This document shows positions 24,024 to 32,157 of a stretch of DNA of 64,000 nucleotides, piece after piece (the stretch's first letter is position 1; every line of letters starts with the position of its first letter). The stretch is from positions 310,001-374,000 of the forward strand of contig NZ_FQUV01000004.1 of NCBI RefSeq assembly GCF_900129235.1. The letters run 5' to 3'. A model generated the notes under the pieces. That model was not told the origin of the DNA, did not search any database, and worked only from the letters and a program-made list of their open reading frames with translations. A program made the position numbers and the translations under genes. Source of the stretch: Litoreibacter ascidiaceicola. GTDB lineage: Bacteria > Pseudomonadota > Alphaproteobacteria > Rhodobacterales > Rhodobacteraceae.

Positions 24024-25289
24024 ATGGATAAGATCATCGTCACGGGCAACGGCCCGTTGAAGGGGGAGATCGCGATCTCCGGGGCAAAGAACACCTGCCT
24101 GAAACTGATGACCGCCGCACTTCTGAGCGACGAGCCACTGACGCTGACCAATGTGCCACGCCTGTCCGACATCGGGACATTGTCGGAACTGCTGGAATCC
24201 CTTGGCTGCGAAGTGGCGCTGTTGAACGGGGGCAACGTCATGGTGTTGTCTGCCGGCGAAATCACCAATCGCAAAGCCGAATACGAAATGGTGCGCAAGT
24301 TGCGGGCGTCGTTTAACGTGCTGGGTCCGCTGGTTGCCCGCGAAGGCGAGGCGACGGTGTCGCTGCCCGGCGGTTGCGCCATTGGCGCACGCAAGGTGGA
24401 TTTGCACCTGATGGCGCTGGAAAAGCTGGGGGCCACGATTACGCTGGACGAAGGCTACGTGCATTGCTCCGCCCCGAACGGTTTGACGGGCGCAGTAATC
24501 GAATTCCCGTTCGTCACGGTGGGCGGGACCGAGAACGCGATTACCGCCGCGACACTGGCGAAAGGCACGACCATCATCAAGAACGCGGCGCGCGAGCCGG
24601 ATACAGTTGATTTGTGTAAATGCCTGAGCGCCATGGGCGCCAAGATTTCCGGTGCTGGCACCTCCGAGATTACCATTGAAGGCGTCGACCGCCTGCATGG
24701 TGCGACCCACGAAGTGATCGCCGACCGCATCGAGTTGGGCACGTTCATGATCGCGCCTGCTATTGCAGGGGGCGAGGTTGAGCTGATCGGCGGCCGCCGT
24801 GATCTGGTAGATGCGTTTTGCAACAAGCTGGAAGCAACGGGCGTTGTGGTCACCGAAACCGCGCGTGGCTTGAAGGTGTCCCACAATGGCGACCGTCTGA
24901 AGCCTGTCGACGTCGAGACCCAACCCTTCCCGGGCTTTCCGACCGACCTGCAAGCGCAGATGATGGCGGCACTGTGCCTTGCTGATGGCACCTCGAAACT
25001 GCACGAAACGATCTTCGAGAACCGCTTCATGCACGCGCCCGAATTGATCCGCATGGGGGCCAAAATTGATGTTCAGGGTGGCCATGCCACGGTGACGGGC
25101 GTTCAGAAAATGAATGGCGCACCGGTTATGGCGACCGACCTGCGGGCATCGGTTTCCCTCATTCTGGCGGGCCTTGCCGCCGAGGGGGAGACGACCGTCG
25201 GCCGTGTTTACCACCTAGACCGTGGATACGAGCGGATCGAGCAGAAACTGGGTGGCGTAGGCGCGTTAATCAAACGGGTGCCAGAATGA
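24024..25289 (+). CDS. murA: UDP-N-acetylglucosamine 1-carboxyvinyltransferase
   Basis: A 421-residue enzyme of normal MurA length. The N-terminal [20 protein letters not shown] contains the substrate-binding K-N pair. C118 in [15 protein letters not shown] is the catalytic Cys, the fosfomycin target. The C-terminal [20 protein letters not shown] and [14 protein letters not shown] match the family. It transfers enolpyruvate from PEP to UDP-GlcNAc, the first committed step of peptidoglycan synthesis. The gene follows the small basic protein by 3 bases and overlaps the DUF2948 gene by 4 bases. Confidence 0.97.
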   Translation: MDKIIVTGNGPLKGEIAISGAKNTCLKLMTAALLSDEPLTLTNVPRLSDIGTLSELLESLGCEVALLNGGNVMVLSAGEITNRKAEYEMVRKLRASFNVLGPLVAREGEATVSLPGGCAIGARKVDLHLMALEKLGATITLDEGYVHCSAPNGLTGAVIEFPFVTVGGTENAITAATLAKGTTIIKNAAREPDTVDLCKCLSAMGAKISGAGTSEITIEGVDRLHGATHEVIADRIELGTFMIAPAIAGGEVELIGGRRDLVDAFCNKLEATGVVVTETARGLKVSHNGDRLKPVDVETQPFPGFPTDLQAQMMAALCLADGTSKLHETIFENRFMHAPELIRMGAKIDVQGGHATVTGVQKMNGAPVMATDLRASVSLILAGLAAEGETTVGRVYHLDRGYERIEQKLGGVGALIKRVPE

Positions 25290-25765
25290 GCCGTGACGCA
25301 AGCTTCGAGGATGGTGCCGAGCGGCCCCTTCGCCTGACGGCGGAGGACGCCGATGATGTCACGGTGATCTCGTCGCTTGCGCAGGACGCGGTCTTTCCGG
25401 TGAGCGAGATGGCTTGGAAGCCTGCGCAACGTCGCTTTGCAGTGTTATTGAACCGCTTCCGGTGGGAAGATTTGCCTGCCGCCGAACGGCGTGGGCGGGA
25501 TTTCGAGCGTGTGCGTGCGGTTCTGGCCTTTGATGACGTGACCAAGGTGTCGTCTAGCGGCTTGGACCGGTCCGACCCTGAAATTGTGTTGTCTTTGCTG
25601 TCCATCACGTGGATGGCGGGTGAGGACGGAGCGGGGCGGTTCGAGCTGACACTCGCAGGCGACGGCGCAATTGCGCTGGAAGCGGAATGCGTGAACATAA
25701 CGCTGCAAGACGTCACGCGCCCTTATATCGCGCCATCACGCAAAGCACCGACACACCCACAGTGA
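25286..25765 (+). CDS. DUF2948 family protein
   Basis: A 159-residue soluble protein of the DUF2948 family, with [23 protein letters not shown] at the start and [20 protein letters not shown] in the first third. No catalytic motif can be named. It starts with an ATGA overlap on murA and ends with GTGA overlapping the acetyltransferase gene, so it is embedded in the murA-to-hisD housekeeping operon, a conserved arrangement in Rhodobacterales. The function is unknown. Confidence 0.85.
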   Translation: MSRDASFEDGAERPLRLTAEDADDVTVISSLAQDAVFPVSEMAWKPAQRRFAVLLNRFRWEDLPAAERRGRDFERVRAVLAFDDVTKVSSSGLDRSDPEIVLSLLSITWMAGEDGAGRFELTLAGDGAIALEAECVNITLQDVTRPYIAPSRKAPTHPQ

Positions 25766-26256
25766 AAATCCGGACGCTCACCAGCGCGGATGCGGAGGCG
25801 TTTCAAGCGCTCCACATCGAAGGGGTCACCAACTACCCGACCGCGTTCCTCAGGTCGCTTGGTGAGGTTCGCGATACGAGCTTGGACGAGTTGGCGCGGG
25901 TTCTGGATAGCGGCAAGATTATGGGCGCTTTTGCGGGCAAGACGCTGATTGGCCTTGCGGGGTTGGCCCAGAACGGCTTTGCCTCGGCACGGCATCGCGC
26001 AATGATCGGGCCGTTCTATGTGAGCACGGCCAGTCAGGGGCAGGGTGCTGCGCAGGCGCTGATGGACGCGCTGGTTGTGAAAGCCAGACAGATGGGTGTG
26101 CTGCAATTGGAACTCTACGTTTGGGCGAAGAACCCGCGCGCCCAGCGGTTCTACATCCGCAACGGCTTCGAACAAGTGGGCCGAATTCCGAGATCCGTGA
26201 TCATCGACGGCGAAGAGTGCGACGATTTATTGATGGTACGTGCTTTGGATCGTTGA
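25762..26256 (+). CDS. GNAT-family N-acetyltransferase
   Basis: A 164-residue GNAT protein. The acetyl-CoA binding motif A is visible as VSTASQGQGAAQALMDALV, a Q-x-x-G-x-G/A-like loop after IGPFYV. The C-terminal NPRAQRFYIRNGFEQVGRIP is the usual motif B. The GTG at 25762 overlaps the previous stop (GTGA); frame extension upstream lacks GNAT character. The acceptor may be an amino group of a protein, amino acid or small amine; nothing fixes it. hisD follows 31 bases downstream. Confidence 0.85.
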   Translation: MKIRTLTSADAEAFQALHIEGVTNYPTAFLRSLGEVRDTSLDELARVLDSGKIMGAFAGKTLIGLAGLAQNGFASARHRAMIGPFYVSTASQGQGAAQALMDALVVKARQMGVLQLELYVWAKNPRAQRFYIRNGFEQVGRIPRSVIIDGEECDDLLMVRALDR

Positions 26257-26287
26257 GCCTTCCGCGCCTGCGCGGTATGGAGGCGAC

Positions 26288-27592
26288 ATGCCTATGTTTC
26301 TCAACAGCGCTGACGCTGAATTCGACACTCAATTTGCCCGGCTTCTGACGATGAAGCGTGAAGACAGCCCCGATGTGGACGCTGTGGTTGCAGGGATAAT
26401 TGCCGATGTGCAATCGCGCGGTGACGCGGCGGTTATCGAGTTAACCTCCAAATTTGACCGGATGGAATTGACGCCCGAGACGCTGGCGTTCTCTCGCGAG
26501 GAAATGGACGCGGAAATCGCGAAAGTTCCGGCTGAGGAGCGCGCAGCACTTGCGCTGGCCGCCGAGCGCATCCGCGCCTATCACGACCGCCAACTACCCC
26601 AAGACGAAGCGTGGGACGGTCCCCATGGCGAGATGCTTGGCTGGCGCTGGACTCCGGTCGAGGCCGCGGGGCTATACGTGCCGGGCGGATTGGCGAGCTA
26701 CCCGTCATCGGTGTTGATGAACGCCATTCCCGCGCAAGTTGCGGGTGTGGAGCGGTTAGTGATCTGCGCCCCCACACCGGACGGGGTTGCGAACCCGTTG
26801 GTGCTATTGGCGGCGCGCTTGTCTGGCGTCGAGACTGTCTACCGCATTGGCGGCGCTCAGGCGATTGCAGCATTGGCTTACGGCACGGAGACGATCACCG
26901 CGGTGGACAAGATCACCGGACCGGGCAATGCGTTTGTCGCCGCCGCCAAGCGTCGCGTATTTGGGCGGGTCGGCATTGATATGATCGCGGGGCCATCCGA
27001 GATTTTGGTGATTGCCGATAAGGACAACGATCCTGACTGGGTGGCGGTTGATTTGTTGTCGCAAGCCGAACATGACGAAAGCGCACAAAGCATCCTGATC
27101 ACCGACGACGCAGGGTTCGGTTTGGAGGTCGTCAAAGCGGTCGAGGCACGGCTGGAAACGCTGGAGCGTCGGGCGATTGCCGGACCAAGCTGGCGCGATT
27201 ACGGCGCGGTGATTGTTGTGCGCGATATGGAAGAGGCGTTAATTCTGTCTGACAAGATTGCGCCGGAACACCTTGAGATTGCATGCGAAAATGCCGATGA
27301 ATTAGCCGCGCGGGTGCGCCATGCAGGGGCCATCTTTATTGGTGCGTATACACCTGAAGCCATCGGGGACTATATCGGCGGGCCGAACCACGTGTTGCCA
27401 ACAGCACGTTCGGCGCGCTTCTCGTCAGGCCTGTCGGTGATGGATTTTGTGAAGCGTACGACGCTTGCCCGCATGACGCCGGAAGCCCTCAAAGCCATCG
27501 GCCCCGCTGCAGAGACTTTGGCCATAGCCGAAGGCTTGGAAGCCCACGGATTGTCGGTCCGCGCAAGATTGAATAGGTTGAATGAAGAATGA
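26288..27592 (+). CDS. hisD: Histidinol dehydrogenase
   Basis: A 434-residue HisD of standard length. The diagnostic run from about residue 118 includes AAGLYVPGGLASYPSSVLMN, then DKITGPGNAFVAAAKRRVFG, DMIAGPSEILVIAD, the zinc/substrate region QAEHDESAQS and APEHLEIACEN. It oxidises L-histidinol twice with NAD+ to give histidine, the last two steps of the pathway. GGAGG precedes the ATG at 26288. It overlaps the UPF0262 gene by 4 bases. No other his gene is present in the window. Confidence 0.97.
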   Translation: MPMFLNSADAEFDTQFARLLTMKREDSPDVDAVVAGIIADVQSRGDAAVIELTSKFDRMELTPETLAFSREEMDAEIAKVPAEERAALALAAERIRAYHDRQLPQDEAWDGPHGEMLGWRWTPVEAAGLYVPGGLASYPSSVLMNAIPAQVAGVERLVICAPTPDGVANPLVLLAARLSGVETVYRIGGAQAIAALAYGTETITAVDKITGPGNAFVAAAKRRVFGRVGIDMIAGPSEILVIADKDNDPDWVAVDLLSQAEHDESAQSILITDDAGFGLEVVKAVEARLETLERRAIAGPSWRDYGAVIVVRDMEEALILSDKIAPEHLEIACENADELAARVRHAGAIFIGAYTPEAIGDYIGGPNHVLPTARSARFSSGLSVMDFVKRTTLARMTPEALKAIGPAAETLAIAEGLEAHGLSVRARLNRLNEE

Positions 27593-28059
27593 GTAAACTT
27601 TGCGAAGTCACCATCGACGACAGCGGCTTGCCGACGCCCACAGCGGAGATCGAGCAAGAACGCAAAGTCGCTATTTTCGACCTGATAGAAGACAATTTGT
27701 TCGACCTGCCGCAAGACGGCGCACCGGACGGGCCGTATAAGCTGGACCTGTCCATTCGCGAGCGGAGGCTGGTCTTTGATCTGCATACCGAAGGCGGCGA
27801 CAAGGCGGCGGAGTTCCATCTGTCGCTTGGGCCGTTCCGTCAGGTGGTGAAGGACTACTTCCAGATTTGCGAAAGCTACTTTGACGCCGTCAAGAAACTG
27901 CCACCAAGCCAGATCGAAACCATCGACATGGCGCGGCGGGGTATTCACAACGAAGGTGCCCGCGTGCTTGAGGACCGTCTGGAAGGCAAGGCCCGCGTCG
28001 ACACCGACACAGCGCGGCGGCTGTTCACCCTCATTTGTGTTTTGCACTTCGGAGGGTGA
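27589..28059 (+). CDS. UPF0262 family protein
   Basis: A 156-residue soluble protein recognised as the alphaproteobacterial UPF0262 family from ERKVAIFDLIEDNLF, PYKLDLSIRERRLVFDL and the C-terminal DTDTARRLFTLICVLHFGG. No active-site motif is known. Its start overlaps the hisD stop by 4 bases, and the phosphatase gene follows after 4 bases, so it sits inside the hisD operon. The role is unknown. Confidence 0.88.
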   Translation: MSKLCEVTIDDSGLPTPTAEIEQERKVAIFDLIEDNLFDLPQDGAPDGPYKLDLSIRERRLVFDLHTEGGDKAAEFHLSLGPFRQVVKDYFQICESYFDAVKKLPPSQIETIDMARRGIHNEGARVLEDRLEGKARVDTDTARRLFTLICVLHFGG

Positions 28060-28063
28060 GGGA

Positions 28064-28531
28064 ATGGCGGAGGAGCAACCACAATCGGTTCTGTTCTGTT
28101 GCGATCACAACGCAGTCCGCTCGCCTATGGCTGAAGGGTTGATGAAGAAATTCTACGGCACAGACATCTACGTTCAGTCTGCTGGCGTGAAAAACGACTT
28201 AGATATTGATGGCTTCACCGTGGCCGTTTGTCACGAAATGGGCATCGAGCTGTCCCGCCACCGTACGCGATCGTTCGAGGAGATGCAGGAATGGGGGGAC
28301 GACCTGTCAGGGTTTGACCTGATCGTGGCACTTAGCCCCGCATCGCAGCGCCAAGCATTGGAGCTGACACGGGTCTATCATCTAGCCGTCGAATACTGGC
28401 CCATTCTGGACCCGACAGGATTGGGAGAGGGCCGTGAAGAGAAGCTGAATTCCTACCGCATGGCCCGCGACCAGATAAAAGACCGGATTCTGGCGCGTTT
28501 CGGGACGCCTACAGCGTTTGATGAGGCCTAA
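28064..28531 (+). CDS. Low-molecular-weight phosphatase family protein
   Basis: A 155-residue protein with the LMW-phosphatase/arsenate reductase fold. The catalytic loop is C13-D-H-N-A-V-R19, fitting C-x5-R but differing from the common C-x-G-N-x-C-R-S form. The general acid region is WPILDPTG. It probably hydrolyses a phosphate monoester or reduces an oxyanion; which of these is unclear. The start ATG at 28064 has GGAGGGTGAGG just before it. The gene ends the hisD block; 128 bases follow before infA. Confidence 0.82.
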   Translation: MAEEQPQSVLFCCDHNAVRSPMAEGLMKKFYGTDIYVQSAGVKNDLDIDGFTVAVCHEMGIELSRHRTRSFEEMQEWGDDLSGFDLIVALSPASQRQALELTRVYHLAVEYWPILDPTGLGEGREEKLNSYRMARDQIKDRILARFGTPTAFDEA

Positions 28532-28659
28532 GCGCACCATAAACACCGATAAATCCGGTGTGACGCTATGGCCAAACCCACTTAACCCTTGAAAACCCCC
28601 AAGTCCCGGCGCATTTAGTGCCACGCCCGCACTTTGGTGGGCATAACAACGGAGTGAAC

Positions 28660-28878
28660 ATGGCCAAGGAAGAACTGCTCGAATTCCCCGGCGTCGTGAA
28701 GGAACTCCTGCCTAACGCGACGTTCCTGGTCGAGCTGGAAAACGGCCATACGATCATCGCGCATACGGCAGGCAAGATGCGCAAGAACCGCATCCGCGTT
28801 CTGGCAGGCGACAAGGTGCAGGTCGAGATGACCCCCTATGATCTGACCAAGGGTCGGATCAACTACCGCTTCAAGTGA
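28660..28878 (+). CDS. infA: Translation initiation factor IF-1
   Basis: A 72-residue S1/OB-fold protein, the canonical length. It includes [40 protein letters not shown] and [20 protein letters not shown]-1 binds the ribosomal A site during initiation. The ATG at 28660 is chosen over an earlier in-frame start at 28618. It overlaps maf by 4 bases, and infA-maf-rng-yacG form one coupled unit. It likely has its own promoter in the 128-base gap upstream. Confidence 0.97.
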   Translation: MAKEELLEFPGVVKELLPNATFLVELENGHTIIAHTAGKMRKNRIRVLAGDKVQVEMTPYDLTKGRINYRFK

Positions 28879-29471
28879 CCGCTCTGACCCGGGAAGCCGG
28901 GTTGAGGCTCGTGCTCGGCTCCGGCTCGCCAAGGCGGCTGGAGCTTTTGGCGACTCTGGGGATTACCCCGGACGACATTCGCCCCCCCGATATCGACGAA
29001 GACCCGCAGCCCACCGAGAAGCCGCGCGACTACTGCCGCCGCATCGCCCACAGCAAGGCAGAGGCCTTGGTTCTTGCGGACAATGAGGTGGCCCTGTGCG
29101 CTGACACGACCGTCGCGTTGGGACGCCGTATCTTGGGCAAACCTGCTGATGCTGGCGAGGCCGCGCAGTTTTTGCTGTCGCTGTCAGGACGCAGACATCG
29201 CGTGATTACCGCAATGGCGGTGAAACGTGGTGACCGGATTTGGACCGCTGACGTGGTCACCTCGGTCAAGATGAAAAACCTATCGGATGAAGAGTTGAAC
29301 GCCTATCTTGCCACCGACGACTGGCAGGGAAAGGCGGGGGGCTACGCGATCCAAGGACTTGCCGGTGCGTTCATCCCGTGGATACAAGGCTCGTACACAG
29401 GCGTCATGGGGCTTCCCGTGGCGGAAGCCGCTCAGTTGTTGAAAACCGCAGGATATGAGGCCGCGCGATGA
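28875..29471 (+). CDS. maf: Maf family nucleoside triphosphate pyrophosphatase
   Basis: A 198-residue Maf protein. The N-terminal [19 protein letters not shown] contains the S-x-S-P-R-R motif, and [11 protein letters not shown] carries the metal-binding Asp. [20 protein letters not shown] is the third conserved block. It hydrolyses non-canonical or specific NTPs to NMP and pyrophosphate. The GTG start overlaps the infA stop (GTGA), and its stop overlaps the RNase gene start (ATGA). Confidence 0.94.
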   Translation: MTALTREAGLRLVLGSGSPRRLELLATLGITPDDIRPPDIDEDPQPTEKPRDYCRRIAHSKAEALVLADNEVALCADTTVALGRRILGKPADAGEAAQFLLSLSGRRHRVITAMAVKRGDRIWTADVVTSVKMKNLSDEELNAYLATDDWQGKAGGYAIQGLAGAFIPWIQGSYTGVMGLPVAEAAQLLKTAGYEAAR

Positions 29472-30496
29472 AGGGTGCTTTGATTGTCTTAGGCGAGCTG
29501 GCTGGCCGTGAAGCCGCCGCACGCATGGTGGACGGCGTTCTGGATGACTTGCTGATTGCGCCGGATGATGATGCCCCACCTGCACCGGGCGCGATATACC
29601 GCGCTGTGGCCGACCGCCCGCTTAAGGGACAGGGCGGTATGATGATGACCTTGCCCGACGGACAGACAGCCTTGTTTCGCGGCGCGCAGGGCTTGAAGCC
29701 CGGCACAACGATGCTGGTGCAGGTGACCTCCTACGCCGAGTCTCACAAGGCAGTACCTGTCACCGACCGGCTGATTTTCAAAGGCCGCAGCGTGATTGTG
29801 ACACCGGGCGCGAAGGGACTGAACGTCTCACGCCAAGTCCGCGACGAAGACGTGCGCGAGACGCTGTTAGAAGCCTTGCACCGCTCTCGGGCACCTGAGG
29901 CCGGACATGGGGTTATTCTGCGCACAGGCGCGGTTGGTCTGGATGCCGATGATATCGCCGAGGAAGCCGACAGTCTGCTTGATCTTGCGGATGCGGTTTT
30001 GGCGGACATCGAGGGTGAGCCTGAACTTCTGGTCGACGCACAGGGGCCGCATGATCTGGCTTGGCGTGATTGGCCACATTCGAACGAGACCGTTGAAGGC
30101 TTCGAGGCCCATGGCGTGCTGGACGCCTTGGCGTTGCTTGACCATGACGAGGTGCCACTTGGCCAAGCGTCCATGTTCATAGAGCCGACCCACGCACTGG
30201 TCGCCGTGGACGTGAATACGGGCGGCGATTTTTCACCGGCTGCCGGGTTGAAGGCTAATCTGGCCGTGGCGAAGGCTTTGCCGCGGATGTTGCGTCTGCG
30301 CGGATTGGGGGGGCAGATCACCCTCGATCTGGCGCCCATGGCGAAAAAAGACCGTAAACAATTTGAAACCGCGCTGCGCAGCGCGTTCCGTAGCGACCCG
30401 ATTGAAACCTCGCTGGTTGGCTGGACGCCGCTGGGCCATTATGAGTTGCAGCGCAAACGGGAACGTCTGCCGATACCGAAAGGACTGGCCCAATGA
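29468..30496 (+). CDS. rng: Short ribonuclease E/G family protein
   Basis: A 342-residue protein, much shorter than E. coli RNase G (about 490). It keeps an S1-like N-terminal part (about 40-115) and the catalytic half with the Mg-binding [11 protein letters not shown] (Asp near residue 246) and [16 protein letters not shown] (Asp near 286). The zinc-link cysteines and the C-terminal small domain found in RNase E/G are absent. Cleavage of single-stranded RNA, for rRNA or mRNA processing, is likely. It overlaps maf and yacG by 4 bases each. A full-length RNase E is presumably elsewhere in the genome. Confidence 0.85.
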   Translation: MKGALIVLGELAGREAAARMVDGVLDDLLIAPDDDAPPAPGAIYRAVADRPLKGQGGMMMTLPDGQTALFRGAQGLKPGTTMLVQVTSYAESHKAVPVTDRLIFKGRSVIVTPGAKGLNVSRQVRDEDVRETLLEALHRSRAPEAGHGVILRTGAVGLDADDIAEEADSLLDLADAVLADIEGEPELLVDAQGPHDLAWRDWPHSNETVEGFEAHGVLDALALLDHDEVPLGQASMFIEPTHALVAVDVNTGGDFSPAAGLKANLAVAKALPRMLRLRGLGGQITLDLAPMAKKDRKQFETALRSAFRSDPIETSLVGWTPLGHYELQRKRERLPIPKGLAQ

Positions 30497-30711
30497 GCTG
30501 TCCCATTTGTTCCAAGAAAACCGTCGAAAAATTCCGCCCGTTTTGCTCAAAGCGCTGCGCCGATATTGATTTGGGTCGCTGGATGACGGGCGCTTACGCG
30601 CTTCCCAGCGAAGACCCGGTCGATGATGAAGAGTTGATGGAAGAGCTGGAGAAAAAACTGGGTGAGATAGCCTCGGGTGGCCCTGCCGGTGATGGCTCGA
30701 AGCCTCACTGA
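30493..30711 (+). CDS. yacG: DNA gyrase inhibitor YacG (zinc-binding)
   Basis: A 72-residue zinc protein with C3-P-I-C6 and C18-S-K-R-C22, followed by [18 protein letters not shown], the YacG signature. E. coli YacG binds GyrB and inhibits gyrase. Its start overlaps the RNase gene stop by 4 bases. It closes the infA-maf-rng-yacG unit. Confidence 0.92.
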   Translation: MSCPICSKKTVEKFRPFCSKRCADIDLGRWMTGAYALPSEDPVDDEELMEELEKKLGEIASGGPAGDGSKPH

Positions 30712-30748
30712 CGGCCCGATGCACCGGAGTTTGTACTTTTCATGAACT

Positions 30749-30817
30749 AGGCTATGGACAGCACCAAATCACTAGCCTAAATAGGCCCACGTTCGCAGGT
30801 AAACACCCTATGCGAAC
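30749..30817. repeat. Two inverted repeats between yacG and tRNA-Phe
   Basis: TAGGCT (30749-30754) pairs with AGCCTA (30774-30779), and GTTCGCA (30791-30797) pairs with TGCGAAC (30811-30817), with spacers of 19 and 13 bases. They fill the space between the yacG stop and tRNA-Phe. The first may help end the yacG transcript. The second ends 8 bases before the tRNA 5' end and could mark leader processing. Neither has a T-run. Confidence 0.35.
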
Positions 30818-30824
30818 ACCCGGT

Positions 30825-30899
30825 GCCCGGGTAGCTCAGGGGTAGAGCAGTGGATTGAAAATCCTCGTGTCGGTGGTTCAAATCCGCCCCTGGGCACCA
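30825..30899 (+). tRNA. tRNA-Phe (anticodon GAA)
   Basis: A cloverleaf with acceptor GCCCGGG/CCTGGGC, D arm GCTC-AGGGGTA-GAGC, anticodon arm GTGGA-TTGAAAA-TCCTC with anticodon GAA, T arm GGTGG-TTCAAAT-CCGCC, discriminator A and encoded CCA. Position 28-42 of the anticodon stem is a T-T mismatch; all other stem pairs are Watson-Crick or G-T. It stands between yacG and the antiporter operon. Confidence 0.95.
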
Positions 30900-30997
30900 T
30901 TTCAAACTTCATACTTCGCGAATGCCAGAAACCATTGAAACCACAATCGGTTCCGGTTTTCGATTTGGTGTTGGGAATCAACCTCGGGTGAGGCTAA

Positions 30998-31375
30998 TCA
31001 GTTTTCTGCCTGCACCTCTTGTTCCGGTACGCTTAGCGTCGACCATGTGTCATCGCGGGGCGGTGGTGGTGGCGTTGCGCATGTTCGGGTGTGGATGCTG
31101 ACCTTCGCGATGAAATGCGCGGAGATAGGGGCTGTCACGAACAAGAAGGCCATGATCAAGATTTCATGCACCGACGTATCGCCCAAGACGAACGAATGTA
31201 TCATCGATGCCAATAGCAGCATGCCGATCCCGATGGTTCCAACCTTTGTAGGGGCATGTAAGCGGGTCATGGGGTCGTTAAACTTCAAAAGCCCGATGAC
31301 ACCCACGATGATGAATGCAGACCCGATCAGCAGGCATATCGCGGTTGCGTAAGTTCCGATGATTTCGCCGCTCAT
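30998..31375 (-). CDS. phaG: Mrp/Pha-type cation/proton antiporter subunit G
   Basis: A 125-residue membrane protein with three helices. The MnhG/PhaG family region includes GVIGLLKFNDPMTRLHAPTK and GTIGIGMLLLAS. The C-terminal 25 residues form a polar tail with a run of five prolines. It is the last gene of the six-gene phaAB-C-D-E-F-G operon and overlaps phaF by 4 bases. All subunits together form an Na+(K+)/H+ antiporter driven by the proton gradient. Confidence 0.93.
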   Translation of the reverse strand: MSGEIIGTYATAICLLIGSAFIIVGVIGLLKFNDPMTRLHAPTKVGTIGIGMLLLASMIHSFVLGDTSVHEILIMAFLFVTAPISAHFIAKVSIHTRTCATPPPPPRDDTWSTLSVPEQEVQAEN

Positions 31376-31659
31376 TCGATGATGTCCCCCCGCAACAAAA
31401 AGCGCGCTAGCGCGACCGTGGAGACAAAGCCGAGCATTGCGACGAGCAAGGCAACCTCGAAGTAGATTTGAACGCCTAAGTGAATGCCAAGAACGATGAT
31501 CAGACCCAGTGCGTTGATGACCATCGTATCAAGGGCAAGGATCCGGTCCCCCGGAGTTGGCCCCAAAACCAGACGTACCATGGAGAGCAACTGCCCAAGC
31601 GCGAGGGCGACGAAGGCAATGACCGATGCCATGTCCAAAAATCCTAAGGCTAGGGTCAT
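31372..31659 (-). CDS. phaF: Mrp/Pha-type cation/proton antiporter subunit F
   Basis: A 95-residue protein with three helices and the MnhF-type core VRLVLGPTPGDRILALDTM. The ATG at 31659 overlaps the phaE stop (ATGA); a second ATG nine codons later is possible. It overlaps phaG by 4 bases. It is a small structural subunit of the antiporter. Confidence 0.92.
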   Translation of the reverse strand: MTLALGFLDMASVIAFVALALGQLLSMVRLVLGPTPGDRILALDTMVINALGLIIVLGIHLGVQIYFEVALLVAMLGFVSTVALARFLLRGDIIE

Positions 31660-32156
31660 TTGAAAATCTCCTTCAGGCGGTTTTGATATCGCGAGATGAT
31701 ATCGTCGCGAACGGCATCAGGGTCGTCGGTGTGCAACACATGGACCAGAAGACTGTTCCCGTGCTCGGACAGGTCCGCCGAAACGGTGCCAGGTGTCAGC
31801 GTGATGGTGCCGGCCAGCACGGTAATGGCCTCGGGTTGGCGCAACTCTAGCGGCACCACGATCCAAGCCGGTTTCAGCTTTGAATTCGGAACGCTCAGGA
31901 CGATCCAAGCAACCTGCACATTCGCGACCACAATGTCCCACAATACCATGACGCAATATGAAGCCATCTTGCCCAGCCGGAACCCTTTGGGCGTGTCAGG
32001 CCACCAAACCGATGTCCCCCACGGGATAATAATCCCGAGGAAGACACCAAAGACCATCATTCCCGCGGAAAACTCGTTCTGCAATAGGGTCCACACCACT
32101 GCTAAGAGAAGTGTCAGCAACGGATGTGGAAGCAGCCAATAGAATGCGCGTGACAT
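31656..32156 (-). CDS. phaE: Mrp/Pha-type cation/proton antiporter subunit E
   Basis: A 166-residue protein. N-terminal helices (WLLPHPLLTLLLAVVWTLLQ) are followed by the MnhE core, including VPLELRQPEAITVLAGTITL, TPGTVSADL and a soluble C-terminal domain ending RYQNRLKEIFK. It begins 1 base after the phaD stop and overlaps phaF. It is part of the antiporter's small-subunit wing. Confidence 0.93.
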   Translation of the reverse strand: MSRAFYWLLPHPLLTLLLAVVWTLLQNEFSAGMMVFGVFLGIIIPWGTSVWWPDTPKGFRLGKMASYCVMVLWDIVVANVQVAWIVLSVPNSKLKPAWIVVPLELRQPEAITVLAGTITLTPGTVSADLSEHGNSLLVHVLHTDDPDAVRDDIISRYQNRLKEIFK

Positions 32157-32157
32157 A

